A stretch of 64,000 nucleotides of DNA. It comes from Triparma columacea (lineage: Eukaryota > Sar > Bolidophyceae > Parmales > Triparmaceae). The stretch is from positions 4,818 through 68,817 of the forward strand of contig BRYA01001450.1 in NCBI GenBank assembly GCA_030267965.1, in the 5' to 3' direction. The notes below the pieces were generated by a model. The model made no database searches, had not been told where the DNA came from, and saw nothing but the letters and a program-made list of their open reading frames with translations. A program made the position numbers and the translations under genes. This document shows positions 10,558 to 21,963 of this stretch, piece after piece (the first letter of the stretch is position 1; each line of letters begins with the position of its first letter).

Positions 10558-11141
10558 TATGTTGTACTCACGGGAGGGACATCGGCACCGGAGAAGGTGT
10601 GAACGCCCGTTACGTTAGGTTTTACGTCAGCGTTTAGAGCAATTGTAGTCGCATGTCTCTGAGCATCACGAACACAGAAAGCAAATGGCTCCTAGCAAAG
10701 GATTTGCCAGGATTTGGCTAGGCTGTGACACTTTTATTTATTATATGTTATATATTTTAGAGTTAAAATCGTTTTTACAATAGTACGACTTATCTTCATT
10801 ACGCTCGCCAAATTTGGAGCTCGGGCGATGTTATCTTATTTCCCAAAAAGTTTCCCAAACCCTTCCACCCCCTGCCGACGTCTATTTTGCCAGAAGGTGA
10901 CCAGAGGAACCTTTCATTACATATCTCTCTTTCTTTCCATCAAATTAGCGTATATTTGGATAGTTGTGGTGGAAATCAGTTGTATTCGTAGTTGTTGTCT
11001 CAATATTCGCACAATTAGTGTAGTAAAGTGTTGTAGTTGTAAATACTTCCCCTCCTCCTGCTCGCCACCCTCGACAACTCCCTCAAGAAATAGGAATAAA
11101 TAGCTGTTAGAGTTAATAAAAGCACGCACACACACGCTAAT
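10558..11141. other. Intergenic, 584 bp
   Basis: Contains the 3' flank of the membrane-protein gene and the 5' flank of the glucan-enzyme gene. A patch near 10735-10760 is AT-rich (TTATTTATTATATGTTATAT), consistent with a 3' end signal. Small ORFs here show no protein-like composition. Confidence 0.55.
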
Positions 11142-13497
11142 ATGACACATATCATCACTAGCATCAGCGCCATCCTACTACTAGCCTCATTTTGTACAGC
11201 TGGATGGATTGACCCTGATACACCAGAAGACAAAACAACTACAAATAGCTTGTTAGATAACAAACTTTACAATCTTGTCATGTCAGATGAGGTAAGTAAG
11301 GCTAACTAACGATATTAGTAAGGCTAAGTAAGGAGAGGGACACAAGATAAATTGATTGGCCCTTGATTGTCCCTGATTCTTCACAATTATTCACATACAC
11401 CCCCATTACACCCCCATTACACCCCCATACACCACCACCTTTAGTTTGAAACCTCCGGTCGTACCTTCGCCGACGGTCACGACAGCGCTTGGACTGCCCT
11501 TGACAAGTCTGACGACGACATGTCCTCCTCCGGGGGCGGTTCCCTCCACTACTACAACTCCAGCACCGTGTCCACCTCCCACGGCTTCCTCAACGTCTCC
11601 ACGCACCTGGGGGAGACCAAGTGGACGGGCTACGACCCCTTCAAGAGGGAGTACGTAAACATGAAGAAGACGTACAAGTCAGGGAACGTAAACGGCTGGA
11701 ACAAGTTCTGCTTCACCGGAGGCATCGTCGAGATCGACGCGATAATGCCGGGGGACCCGCAGGCGGGGGGGCTCTGGCCCGCCATGTGGATCCTCGGCAA
11801 CCTGGGCCGCGCCACCTACGAGGGTAGCACGAACAAGATCTGGCCTTGGAGCCAGGCCAAGTGCAACAGGGAGCTACAGAGGGGGCAGGAGATAAGCGGC
11901 TGCTCGGGGGTCAACCACTACGGCCTCGAGGGGGGGGTGGGGAGGGGTAGCACGGAGATCGACGTTATAGAGATCATGCCCGGGGAGCCAGGTTTCCTCC
12001 CCTCCACGCAGCCGAAGGTAGAGCGACCCTACGCCGCCATGACGCTCCAGGTCGCCCCCGGGGTTACTGTCAACAGGCCTAACTCAGGTCAGCGCCCTGT
12101 CCTCGTCGGAAGCGACGGCACGGGGGGCCACGCCCCCACAGAGCCCCAGACTTGGTACCCCGACCTCGCTTACAGGGGTAACACTACGCTGAACCCGTTC
12201 TTCTACGGGACGTACCTGGGGAAGACCAAGCCGGAGGAGCCGGTGACGAGGACTGAGGATGAGGCGTACCAGGCCGACGCCGTCGGGGCGATGCACCAGA
12301 TGAAGGAGGCTCACTTTGCGAAGGTTCACACTTACCGGGTTGAGTGGAGGCCAGGGAGGCCGGGGGGGGAGGGGGAGGAGGAGGACAAGGGGAGGATCGA
12401 TTGGTACGTCAAGGACACTGAGGAGGGGGCCCGGGGGAGACCTGGTGGGTACCCGTACAAGAAGAAGGAAAAGAAGGACGTCAAGAACAGCGACTACAAC
12501 TCCCCACAGACACCCTCCCCTACCGGTTGGACTCACGCGTTCACGATCCTAGGGAGCTCCCTGTCCATAACAGGCGCCGACATCCCCCGCGAGCCGTCGT
12601 ACCTTATCTTCAACACAGCGGTATCCTCAACCTGGGGTTTCCCATTTGACGTACCTCCAACATGCAAGAAGTGCTACGATTGTTCGAACCCTGAGTGCGC
12701 CTGCGCTCTCCCACCGGGTTTCTGCGACAGCTTGCAGGGCGGTAAGGCCAGCATGCTGATCGACAGCGTCCGGGTGTACCAGGAGCCCGGGATGGAGAAC
12801 GTGGGGTGCGACCCGGTGGGGATGCCGACTAGGGAGTTCATTAAGGGACATGAGTATAGGTACATGAGACCGACGCCGTTCGTTGATAAGGGACCTCTTA
12901 AGGACGTTACGGGGGGGGGGGGTGAATGCGAGGATGACGCTGGTTGTGGTGGGTCGGGTAAGTGCGTCTCTGCGGGTTCGGTCTCGTTCTGGACCCCCTC
13001 AAATTCCGGGAGGACGGTCTGCAAGTGCCCTAGCGACAGGGTGGGGCCTCACTGCAGGGCTGTGAGGTACTTCGACGACTCGCCGGGGGCTTACGACTAC
13101 GAGCTTGACACGGGGTGGTTCCTGAGGAGGATCGCCGTGCCGTACTTGCCGTGGCCGGTGGTTGGGGTGCTAGTTGCAGTGGGGGCGCTGTTCGTGGCGA
13201 GCGTGGGGACCACGCTGAAGAAGAAGAGGATGACTGAGGGGGTCTACCGGGGGGTCGCCAGGGGGGAGGTGAGAAGAGGGGTGGGGGGGGGGGAGGGAGA
13301 AGGCAACAAGGGAGGGACGATTCAATTTTTCGAGACTATAATGCACCTGCGAACTTTTCTAACACGGCGCACAAACACACACAACATGCACGCAGGCGAC
13401 GCCGATGTTCAAAAGGGGGGCGTGGGAAGTTTTTGACCAAAGGGTTTCTGAAATGAAAAGGACGGCTGGTGGGAGAAGCACAAACACGAATTTTTAA
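11142..13497 (+). CDS. KRE6/SKN1-type GH16 beta-glucan transglycosylase, membrane-anchored
   Basis: Three exons, 11142-11291, 11445-13268 and 13396-13497, all phase 0, give 691 residues. A signal peptide (MTHIITSISAILLLASFCTA) leads into a family-typical start, LVMSDEFETSGRTFADG, created across the first splice. The catalytic GH16 signature EIDVIEIMPG lies near residue 221, with GGLWPAMWILGNLGRATYEG upstream. A Cys-rich EGF-like module (about 544-587) precedes one transmembrane helix (about 616-640, WPVVGVLVAVGALFVASV) and a short cytosolic tail. In yeast KRE6/SKN1 act in beta-1,6-glucan assembly; in stramenopiles this family is linked to 1,6-branching of chrysolaminarin. The third exon is my correction: reading through its intron gives a Gly/Arg-rich tail, while splicing gives a normal C-terminus (FKRGAWEVFDQRVSEMK). 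Confidence 0.85.
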
Positions 13498-13618
13498 TGA
13501 GAAGAAAAAAAGAGGGAAGGTTTTTGCCTTCTTTATTACTAATAACGGTCTGTCCTCCCCCATCTAGTAACTGGCTTTCCTTCCCTTCAAAGTATCACCT
13601 TTATCTCAAGGGCCAATT

Positions 13619-14372
13619 TCAAAGCTCCGTTTGAAATGGAGCTTCTCCCTTCTCCCTAATTTCCTTCTCTTTCATCTCCTTCTCTCTCTGCGCGTACCTC
13701 TCTATCAATTGTACTGTCATCTTATTTTTCTTCGCCGCCTCCTTCAGGGTCATCTTGCCTGCAGGTCCCCCGACGACGTTTGTTGGGACCCCGGCTTCGA
13801 GGAACATTTTTACTGTCTCTGTGTGACGGGATTCGGCACCCCAGCAAGCGCGGAAAATGGGCTCGTACTGGAGTTTTGGGGGGGATGGAGATGGTTAGTT
13901 AGCTTCAGTTGTTCCCGCGAGAAGGTGGGCAATCATTGATGTGGCTGTCAGTGGCGGTAACTCCACTTTACTGCCTCGGCTTAGCCCCCCTCACCTTATC
14001 AAAGTGCATCTCCCTGGGATCCAGGCCGTGCTTAATGAGCATCCTCACAATCTCTGCCCTCCCCTGGAAGGCCGCTGCATGCATTGGGGTGTAACCATCC
14101 TTCTCTGCAACGTCCGTCCTCGCTCCGTGTTTGAGGAGGTAGAACACGGCGCTTGTCTGGCCCGAGAGGATGGCCCTCATGAGGGCAGTCTGGCCTGACT
14201 TCTCATCCCGGGCATCAATTGAACCACCCTCACGGACTGTTCGGGCCAAGCCTGATACGTCGTTGCGAGAGGCGTATTGGATGACCATTTCGTCTTTTAT
14301 TGCATCCCTCTCGGCGACAACAATGGTCCCGACTAGGAACAACGCTATTAGGAGGAGGGTTAGGGATAACAT
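13619..14372 (-). CDS. Ankyrin-repeat protein with N-terminal signal/anchor
   Basis: Two exons, 14372-13995 and 13867-13619, phase 0, 208 residues. A hydrophobic N-terminus (MLSLTLLLIALFLVGTIVVA) is a signal peptide or signal anchor. Then come three to four ankyrin repeats: SGQTALMRAILSGQTSAVFY, DGYTPMHAAAFQGRAEIVRM and a third completed across the splice (YEPIFRACWGAESRHTETVK). The C-terminal helix is charged (ERYAQREKEMKEKEI). The role cannot be read from the repeats; they are protein-binding modules, here probably in the secretory path or on a membrane. Confidence 0.85.
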
Positions 14373-14562
14373 CTTTGGAATATTTCTTCGCTTTCTGGAG
14401 CTTTCTTCGGACTTTCGCGGTCGAGATTCAAAGTACTTACCCTCTCAAACACTTCTACAAGCCACCGCTGAAATAATCTCAAGCACCAACCCTCCTCTTT
14501 GATTCTATTGACCTCCACAAGGAGTATTATCCTCGCTACAATCCTCTGAGAGTATATTTCCT

Positions 14563-17500
14563 ATGTTTCAACTTATCGCCTCTCCTCATTTTGTTACACA
14601 ATCTCTATTTATTGATACTAAAGATGACACCTGTACACTTAGAGATACATCATCATTCGTTTATCCACTTCCATCAACAACATCCAATCTATCATCCTCA
14701 ATCTCCTCCATTGTGTCAAAAGATGGTCGACACATCCTCGCCCTTCCTGATACCCCTACTCAAACTACTGTTCATCTCCTTGATGGCTCTACTGGTGCCA
14801 CACTAGCCTCTCGTGTCATACCTGCTGCAGCCAAGGCGGCGCTATCTAACGAATATATAATAGTTTACTCTTCAAACTCTGTGGTAATGATGCCCTTCAC
14901 GGCAGCGACTCCAAGGGAGAAAATGTTCGAGAATGAGATTGTGAGCGTATCGCCACACGCGGTGGTTACTACGAAAACGATAGAGGTGAGAGTGGTTGGA
15001 GGATTTAAATACCTGACTCGTTTGATATCTACCTTATCGTGCCTTCTCCAACACCCTAATCTCCAACACCCTAATCTCCAACACCCCTTTCACTGCTCAT
15101 CACCCACAGTCCCTCGACCCCGACTCTACCACTCCCTCCCTTCTCCACGGCATCACCCCTGTCCTCTCGGCCTCCTCCTCCGCCTCCTTTATTTGCATTT
15201 CATCCCCCACTGCAGTCACGTGTTACCCTACTGCTTCCCCCCACGTTCCCTTCACCATCAAGCTCCCCAACGCCTCCGCCATGGATCTCTCGTCCTCCGT
15301 CCTGGCCCTTATATCTTCCTCCACCCTCCATGTTTTCAAGCTCCACCCCGACCGCCCCCCCACCCTAACCCTTCAGCATCCCTTCTCCCCCTCCCCCACC
15401 CTCCCCCCCAACCCCGTGATTCTCTCCGAAACCAAGGTCTTCGTACCTTCCCACCCAACCCCCCAGACCCTCGACTTCACCGAAACTGCGCCCCTCCTCT
15501 ACGAGATCGGGGACCTCCTGAACGCCAAGAAGTACGACGAAATAACCTCCCTCCTACCCTCCAAGATCCCCCTCCAGCAGCTCCCTCCATATTTGCACCC
15601 CTCAACCTTCGCCGCTAGCCGGATATTGTCCTCTCTACCATCTGCCGATTTCACGTCCACCATAAAGTCCGAGCTCCGCATGTTGTTCTCAGCCATTATT
15701 TCCACACCCGAGATCGCGGTGCCGTGCCTGGGGACGATCGTTAGCGGCGTTGTGGAGATGCACGGCTGCGAGAGGGAGGAGGCTTTGGAGAAGGCAACGA
15801 TTATAAGGGACGCCATGGTTAAGGGGGAGGTAAGAGCATGAGGAGGCTTACATTCAACAAGACACGCCGAAACCTCGAACTAACTCCTTCTCGCCGTCCT
15901 TGCAGGAGGTAGTGGACAAGAAGTACAAACCCGCTCTTGCCAACTGTGTCGAAACGCTCGATCAGTACCTCACCATGGTCGCGACGTTGAAGGGGAAGGT
16001 ACCGCCCGTCACAAACCTCGAAGAGCTAATCACCCTCTACGTGCGCCGCGGGTGGTTCGAGACGGCAGACCCGCTTGTGCGGTCCCACCCCCTCGCCACG
16101 GTCGGGTACAGGTGGAGTCAGTTCGTCCAAACGCACCACCTCCTACAGTTCACACACTGGCTAGCCACCCTCCCGAATTCACAGGTCCACCCAAGCGTCC
16201 TCGACACGATCCTAGCCCAGGTCATACAGGAGGCGGTCGACGCTTCCCCCTTCGTCGCCCCCGTGAAGAAGCTCCTCGACGGCAGCCCTCTTAACCCCAT
16301 CCTACCCAAGGACAGGAGCATATCCTCGACTGCCAGGAGGGAGGCGACCTCAGAGTACGACCTTCCCTCCGTCCTCGCCGCGCTGAGGGTGGCGGAAGTT
16401 GCGGAGGTTAGACCCTCGGAAGCGTGGGACTTGGGGGGGCACCAGGTCGCCCTGAACATGGCGAGGGTGGGAAAGTGGGAAAAGGCTAGCAAAATTTGGG
16501 GGGACAGGGGGGACGAAATCGTCGTATGTGTCGTCGAGGAATCATGCAGGACCAGCGGCTCTGTAACGCGGGCCCTCCTCGACCGCCTTCTAGAGATTTC
16601 CAACCTTGAGGTCAGGGCGGGCTGCTGCCTGAAGGTCCTGCAAGGGAAGTTGAGCGGAACTATCGACGTTGAAGACGAGGTTATCGAAGAGGTGGCAAGG
16701 CAGGCGCAGCTGTGGGACACCACGTCGAAATCAAGCATTATTGAGACGGAGAGGTTGAGGAAAATTACCGACATCGTTGTCAAATACTGCGGGAAGGAAG
16801 GTGAGAATGCATATAAGACCGAATGTTTAAAGTGAAGAGCAGCCACAATGATACCAAGGCGGGAAAAGTAAGCAAGACTCTCTACAATCTCCGCTAACCC
16901 GAGCCTCATCGCAATTCGCTCGTCCACAGCGACGGAAGGGTTCAGGTTCTCCGACGATCGGTGCTCCGCCAAACTTCTGTCGCACGTGTGCAGCTTTGTC
17001 GACGTCGAGTCCGTCGATGGCGACGTCGAGGTTATATGCAAGGCCTTTAACAACTGCAAAATCGAAAGAAGTTACTTCGAGAGGTTGTGCCACTTGGCAA
17101 AGACCGGGGAGAGGCTAGATAAGGTCCAGTCGCTGGCCGAAACTATCTGGGAGAAGGCGAGGGAACACGCGCCGGACGTCATTCACTCGTTCATCGACTG
17201 GGCGCTTGAGTTTATTGACAAGGAGATGATTTGGGGTGAAACTTCGAGAGCTATCGCAGCAGCTTTGCAGGTGAGACGCGAACATCCTAAACACTCCCTC
17301 GGCGCCATCGTCTTAAACATAACACGATTTTTGCTCATCGCACTCCTTATCTCGTCACAAATAGGTCGTCGCCAGAACTTCGGCGCGGTGCGACTCTAGA
17401 ACTAAGCGGTCGGGGTGGCTAAAAATGAAGGAAGATCTGAACTGCAAGGCGGCGTTCATGGAGTTGAAGGAGGGGGCGGAGGATGTGAGGAGCTTGGTGC

Positions 17501-20500
17501 GTCGTTTGGTCGAACAGGCGGGGGGGATAGGCGGAGAGAAGAAAATGGATCTCGTCAGGAAAAGTTTGTCAAAGGTCTTTGGAAGAGAGTGCAAGGACGT
17601 GGAAATGTACTTTGACGTTGTCGCGGACCTTTACAGTGCCTGGGTCTCGAGTGAAGAAGCGCTGGAAGGTGCAAATGAACAGCTCGACCTCTCCCTCTCC
17701 GAATCTGACGAAGAGATCTCCTTCAAACCGACAAATCTTACCTCGCCTCCTCCGATTGCTCTCCCGGCACCGCCCAAAAACTCAAATATGCACGAGGCGC
17801 ACCCAGCGCTGCACCGGTTTTGGGACTTTGTAGTATATAGCAAGGTGAGAATGGGTGAAAAACGAGTCTATACAAAATCAAGTGAGCAATACCCCGCAAC
17901 GGCTTGTCCACTAACGCAACTGCTTATCGTAGATATTGGAGGAGGCGAAGGAGAAGAACGCTGCGACGGTTCCAGGTTTGCTCCTCATTACCAAGACTCT
18001 CATGAACTTGGCTTCGTTGAAAAGTACAAGTGTCGGAATCAAGACTGGTCTCGTTAAGAAATGCGCCGAGGTGCTCAGGCAACACATCATCGTCGCTGCC
18101 GAGGGGGACAGCCTCCTAAGTGCTTTGGAAATTCTCGAGGACTTGGAATTGGTGGAGGAGACAATGATGAGAATGGGCGAAGGAATTGGGGAGGACATCG
18201 AGGCAGTCCTCTCGCCTGACTCCAGGGGGCTGGGAACGTCGATACAATCAATCGCACTAAAGCTGAATGAAACGCATTACATGACAGATGGTCTCACTCT
18301 GCCTGTTAAGGAGACGATTTGTTCGATTGAGGGGGTATTGGGTGGAGGAGACTGGGGAGCGGTTGTAAGTTTCCTAGAAACCCATTCAAACCTTGCCTTA
18401 TCGCTCAGAATCATTTCCAACGCCAAGGTCGCTGGGAGAGATGTGGCTGCCAAGGATCAACTTCTACAAAAGCTTGCTGCCCGCTGTCTCAACCACTCTG
18501 CGATCGACGTGGATTTGAGTACCGCTTACCTACTACTTCTCAGTCAGAAGTCCGCGTTCAAGATTTATAGAAATGCACTGCCTCCTGCGATGTCATCGTT
18601 GGCGTACGACCGAGTTTATGTCTTGTCTGAGATTGGGATCAGGGCTGCAGAGGTGTGGGGCAACCAGGCCGACTTCCACAAGCAGTGCATGAGGCTGAAG
18701 AAGAACGCCAAGTGGTGGGGGGTTATGAAAAAGTTTGGCGTGGCATTCGAACCCAAGAAGTTTGAGGGTGAAGATAAGGACATCGTTGACTACGCGCAGG
18801 GTTTAGTCACGTCTCTGACTGAGAAGTGTGGCGAGGTGATGGCTAGGTAAGAATCGGCAAGCCCAAGGGGGATGAGCACGACGATGTTAATACATATTTT
18901 ATTGCCGTCGTTCTACAATACCCTAACGCAAACCTTCCCTCCGACCCTCGAGCAGCGACAAAGCCATTGCGATTACGGTCGAGTACTGTAAGTGCTTTGG
19001 GGTCGATGAGCACGTTGCCCCTCAGAAACAGATCGAGTACATCTTGCACAATGTCTCGAAAGGAGGGGTGGAGGAAGGGGGTTTGGTCGCCGCCCTTAAC
19101 ATGCTTCCCAGCACTGCGGCAAGACTGAGTACGCTGAGGAAGTGCATCATTGACCTCGAGGGTACGAGCCGGTATGCTACGCACTATAGTCTTCACAACG
19201 TTGCTTTGGAGTTTTACGACCGCCAACTTGGAGAGCTGCTCAGAGAATGCTGCGACGAGGATGTGATAATCGAACATAAGCCAAACCGGAGGGCAAGAAA
19301 GGCCATGGCAGATGCGGCAGATGATGCGGGAAAACAAGGGGGGGAGGAACGCAGCAAGAAAGAGGTGAGATAAGGCAGGGTTTATAATATATTATATGTA
19401 TTTCCGTGTGTTCGACACATAAACACTGACCCATCTCTCATCTACAGCTCTTGAATGAAAAGAAGACGATGATCAGAGAGGAGATTGAACGGGTGAGGCT
19501 GCGGCGCGACTGCCTTGAGATATTGATAACGTACGAGAAGGCGAAGGGAAGAGAGGCAGGGAGGCTTCCGCACTACAACAGGCTCTTCCAAAAGCTTCCG
19601 ACGCCCTTTGGGAGCAGTCAGAGGAAGCTAAAAATGGCTGGGGTGCTGCTGAACTTGAAGAGGGAGGCAGGTTTCTTCGATCCGCTCAACAGCCTCAGAG
19701 AGTTCCTCAAAAATGAGGACGACAGCCAGTCGGCCACAATCTTGGCCCCGCTGAATCACTGCTTGAAGGTCCCGAGAGGTTACATTCAAGCAAGGTTTGT
19801 CCAGGAGATGTTTTTGAAACATGTCGGCGGGGACGATGGGCAAATGCCGCTATTCGAAAGTAGCGTGAAGCCGGTCATGCTCAAGCTCCCCAACAAGGAT
19901 GCCGCAATTTTTGGAGAGTGGTGCGCCGGTCAGTACGGGTTGGCAGGAAGGGTTGGTAGGTGGGTGAAGGACAGGTTGGAGTGTCTGAAGTTGAGCTACG
20001 AGTTAGGAGTCGCGGGGGGCTCAAATGAAGAAGTTGTCGCGAGGATAAGGAGGAGCATGGACGGCCTTATCGTGGAGATGAAAGTCAGGGATACCTTGGG
20101 TCATGGCGCTGAAAAAAATAGTCTTTTGGGGGGATTGGTTGACAGCATAGTTGAGGGTGGCGATTTTCTAAGGGCCGATGATTTCGTGGCCAGGCTACTT
20201 ATCGAGGGATCTAGGAGGGTTGGAAGTGCCGTCTACAGTGGGGTTGGAATCGGGACAGAGGATTGCAGGAAATCTGCCTGGAAAATTCACTCTGCTTGCG
20301 CAATTGTGAGTGAGGGGAGTGGAGGAAGTGGGGTTGCTATTGGTAAGATCGTCAGGGACTTGGTTGCGAGAATCTTGGATGGAGGAGTGGTCCCAAGAGC
20401 AGGCAAGGGCCATTTCTACGGTGACCAAGACGAGGATCGCAACTATGAGGATGACGACGTTTACTCTTCCCAAGCGAGCAGCACCGGCAGCGGAGGTGAA

Positions 20501-20594
20501 GGGGAGGGAGATATAGTCATGGACCTGAAGTTAGGGAAATTGGCCAGCGTGGGGGGGAGCATGACGGTTGTAGAGGAGGCAGACGAGGATGACC

Positions 20595-20625
<31 letters not shown>

Positions 20626-21889
20626 GGTGGGGAGGGGACAAGGGTTGAAGAGAGAGGCACTGACGAAGAGTGCAAGGGAAAGTTGTGAGGCAGAAGTTGC
20701 TAAAGCGGGGATGGAGGTCGCCTTTTTACTGAGTTATTCGAAGGGGTACTTTGGGGAAGCTTGCGATGATGGAGAGGAGTGGGGAACGAACTTGTCAAAT
20801 TCAACGGATAGGAAGGGCACCAACACACTACGGGGGAGCAAAGTTGACTTTGGTGCCAGTCATGCGTTCAATTTGCTCTCCACAGTGTTCGCCACTCACA
20901 TGAAGAAGAGCACAAAGGAAAGAAACCCGAGTAGAAATGAAACGAGGAAGATTCTTGGGGTTAATGACGTCTCCAACAGGCACGACGCGGATGAGGGGGC
21001 AAGTGGAGGTGCGAAGACTGAGTTGTTCACTACATCGAAGTACGCGGCGAAGTACAGAGCGATGAGGGCAGCCCTCCACTTGGTCCCAGAGGAGGTATTG
21101 ATTCAGGTAAAGGACGAGAGAATGGGACTGAAAGACCACAGCCTAGAGGATTTGGTATTCGCGTGCTTCGTCGCGAAAGAACTCGAAGCACTTGGTATCC
21201 CCATGCCCTGTGGGTCGATCGTAGAGCTTAGCGAAGTCGAGTGGAGTGGGCTGGCGAGGAGCATGTGGAGGGACCACAGGGAGAACGTGGGGACGGGAAT
21301 GGAGAGATTCCTCGTTCTTTTGGTCGACCTTTGCGTGAGGGGGGGTGGGGACAACAACTTGCTACAGATCGCAGCGAAGCGGATCATGGAGGAGGGGTGG
21401 CACAGAAGCCTGCTGGTCTGCTGTGAAATTCTACTTCGTGGTGGGGTGAAGGCTGGCAAGGAAGTTGCTGGGCTTAAGGCCCTAGTCAAGGAAGTTGGGA
21501 AAGGCGTCGTTAGAGGGATCGAAGACGGCGGAGAGGGGGTACATGAGGCCGTTGATAGGTTGACAAAGGTCATCGCAATGTTGAGCGGGGTTCCAGGTGG
21601 CAAAGGGGACTGGAGCGGCATCGTGAAGGGGTTGGTTGAGGCGATCGGGGGCGACGTTGGCCGTAGGGGGAGATGTATCTTGGAAGCCGCCGTTATCATC
21701 GGAAAATCTATTTCGGTGAAGGAGAGAAGGAAGGAGGCCTGGACCGCCATTTTGGGCGCGGAGGGGGGGAGAGAAGTGGTCAACGCGGTGCTCGGGATCA
21801 GCGATCAAAGGAAGGAAATGGGAGAGACACTGGGAACTTACGAGCTCGTGGAGGACGAGGGAATGCTGTACGAGGAATTGAGGGAATAA
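14563..21889 (+). CDS. Giant alpha-solenoid protein, possibly ROD/KNTC1-like
   Basis: Eight exons join without phase conflict: 14563-14985, 15110-15829, 15906-16800, 16930-17270, 17365-17844, 17933-18846, 18956-19364 and 19448-21889, giving 2,207 residues. The first 300 or so residues are beta-strand rich (VSKDGRHILALPD, TTVHLLDGSTGATLAS), as in a propeller; the remainder is helical repeats. Length and architecture match ROD/KNTC1 of the RZZ kinetochore complex (human about 2,200 residues) and resemble NBAS of the Golgi-ER tether. I cannot separate these by eye, and other propeller-solenoid proteins remain possible. An acidic run (DDDDDDDDD) lies near 20590-20625 within an insertion that looks disordered. 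Intron 1 contains a short CCAACACCCTAATCT tandem repeat. The stop lies 74 bp from the convergent CFAP58 stop. Confidence 0.75.
15046..15088. repeat. Short tandem repeat in intron 1 of the solenoid gene
   Basis: A 14-15 bp unit reading CTAATCTCCAACACC is repeated about three times just upstream of the acceptor at 15109. It resembles telomere-like CCCTAA only by chance. Confidence 0.7.
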
Positions 21890-21963
21890 TACAAATTATT
21901 GTTGTTAGGTTGTTGGTGAAAATTAATTTTGACAATGCAGTTAAGGCGTTTCGTTCGGTTTCT

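Noticed and set aside
13269..13436. Gly/Arg-rich C-terminus of the glucan enzyme by read-through
   Set aside because: A GTGAGA donor and GCAG acceptor remove it and give a normal, phase-0 C-terminus ending at 13497.
15046..15088. Telomere-like CCCTAA repeat
   Set aside because: The unit is CTAATCTCCAACACC, present about three times in an intron; not a telomeric hexamer.
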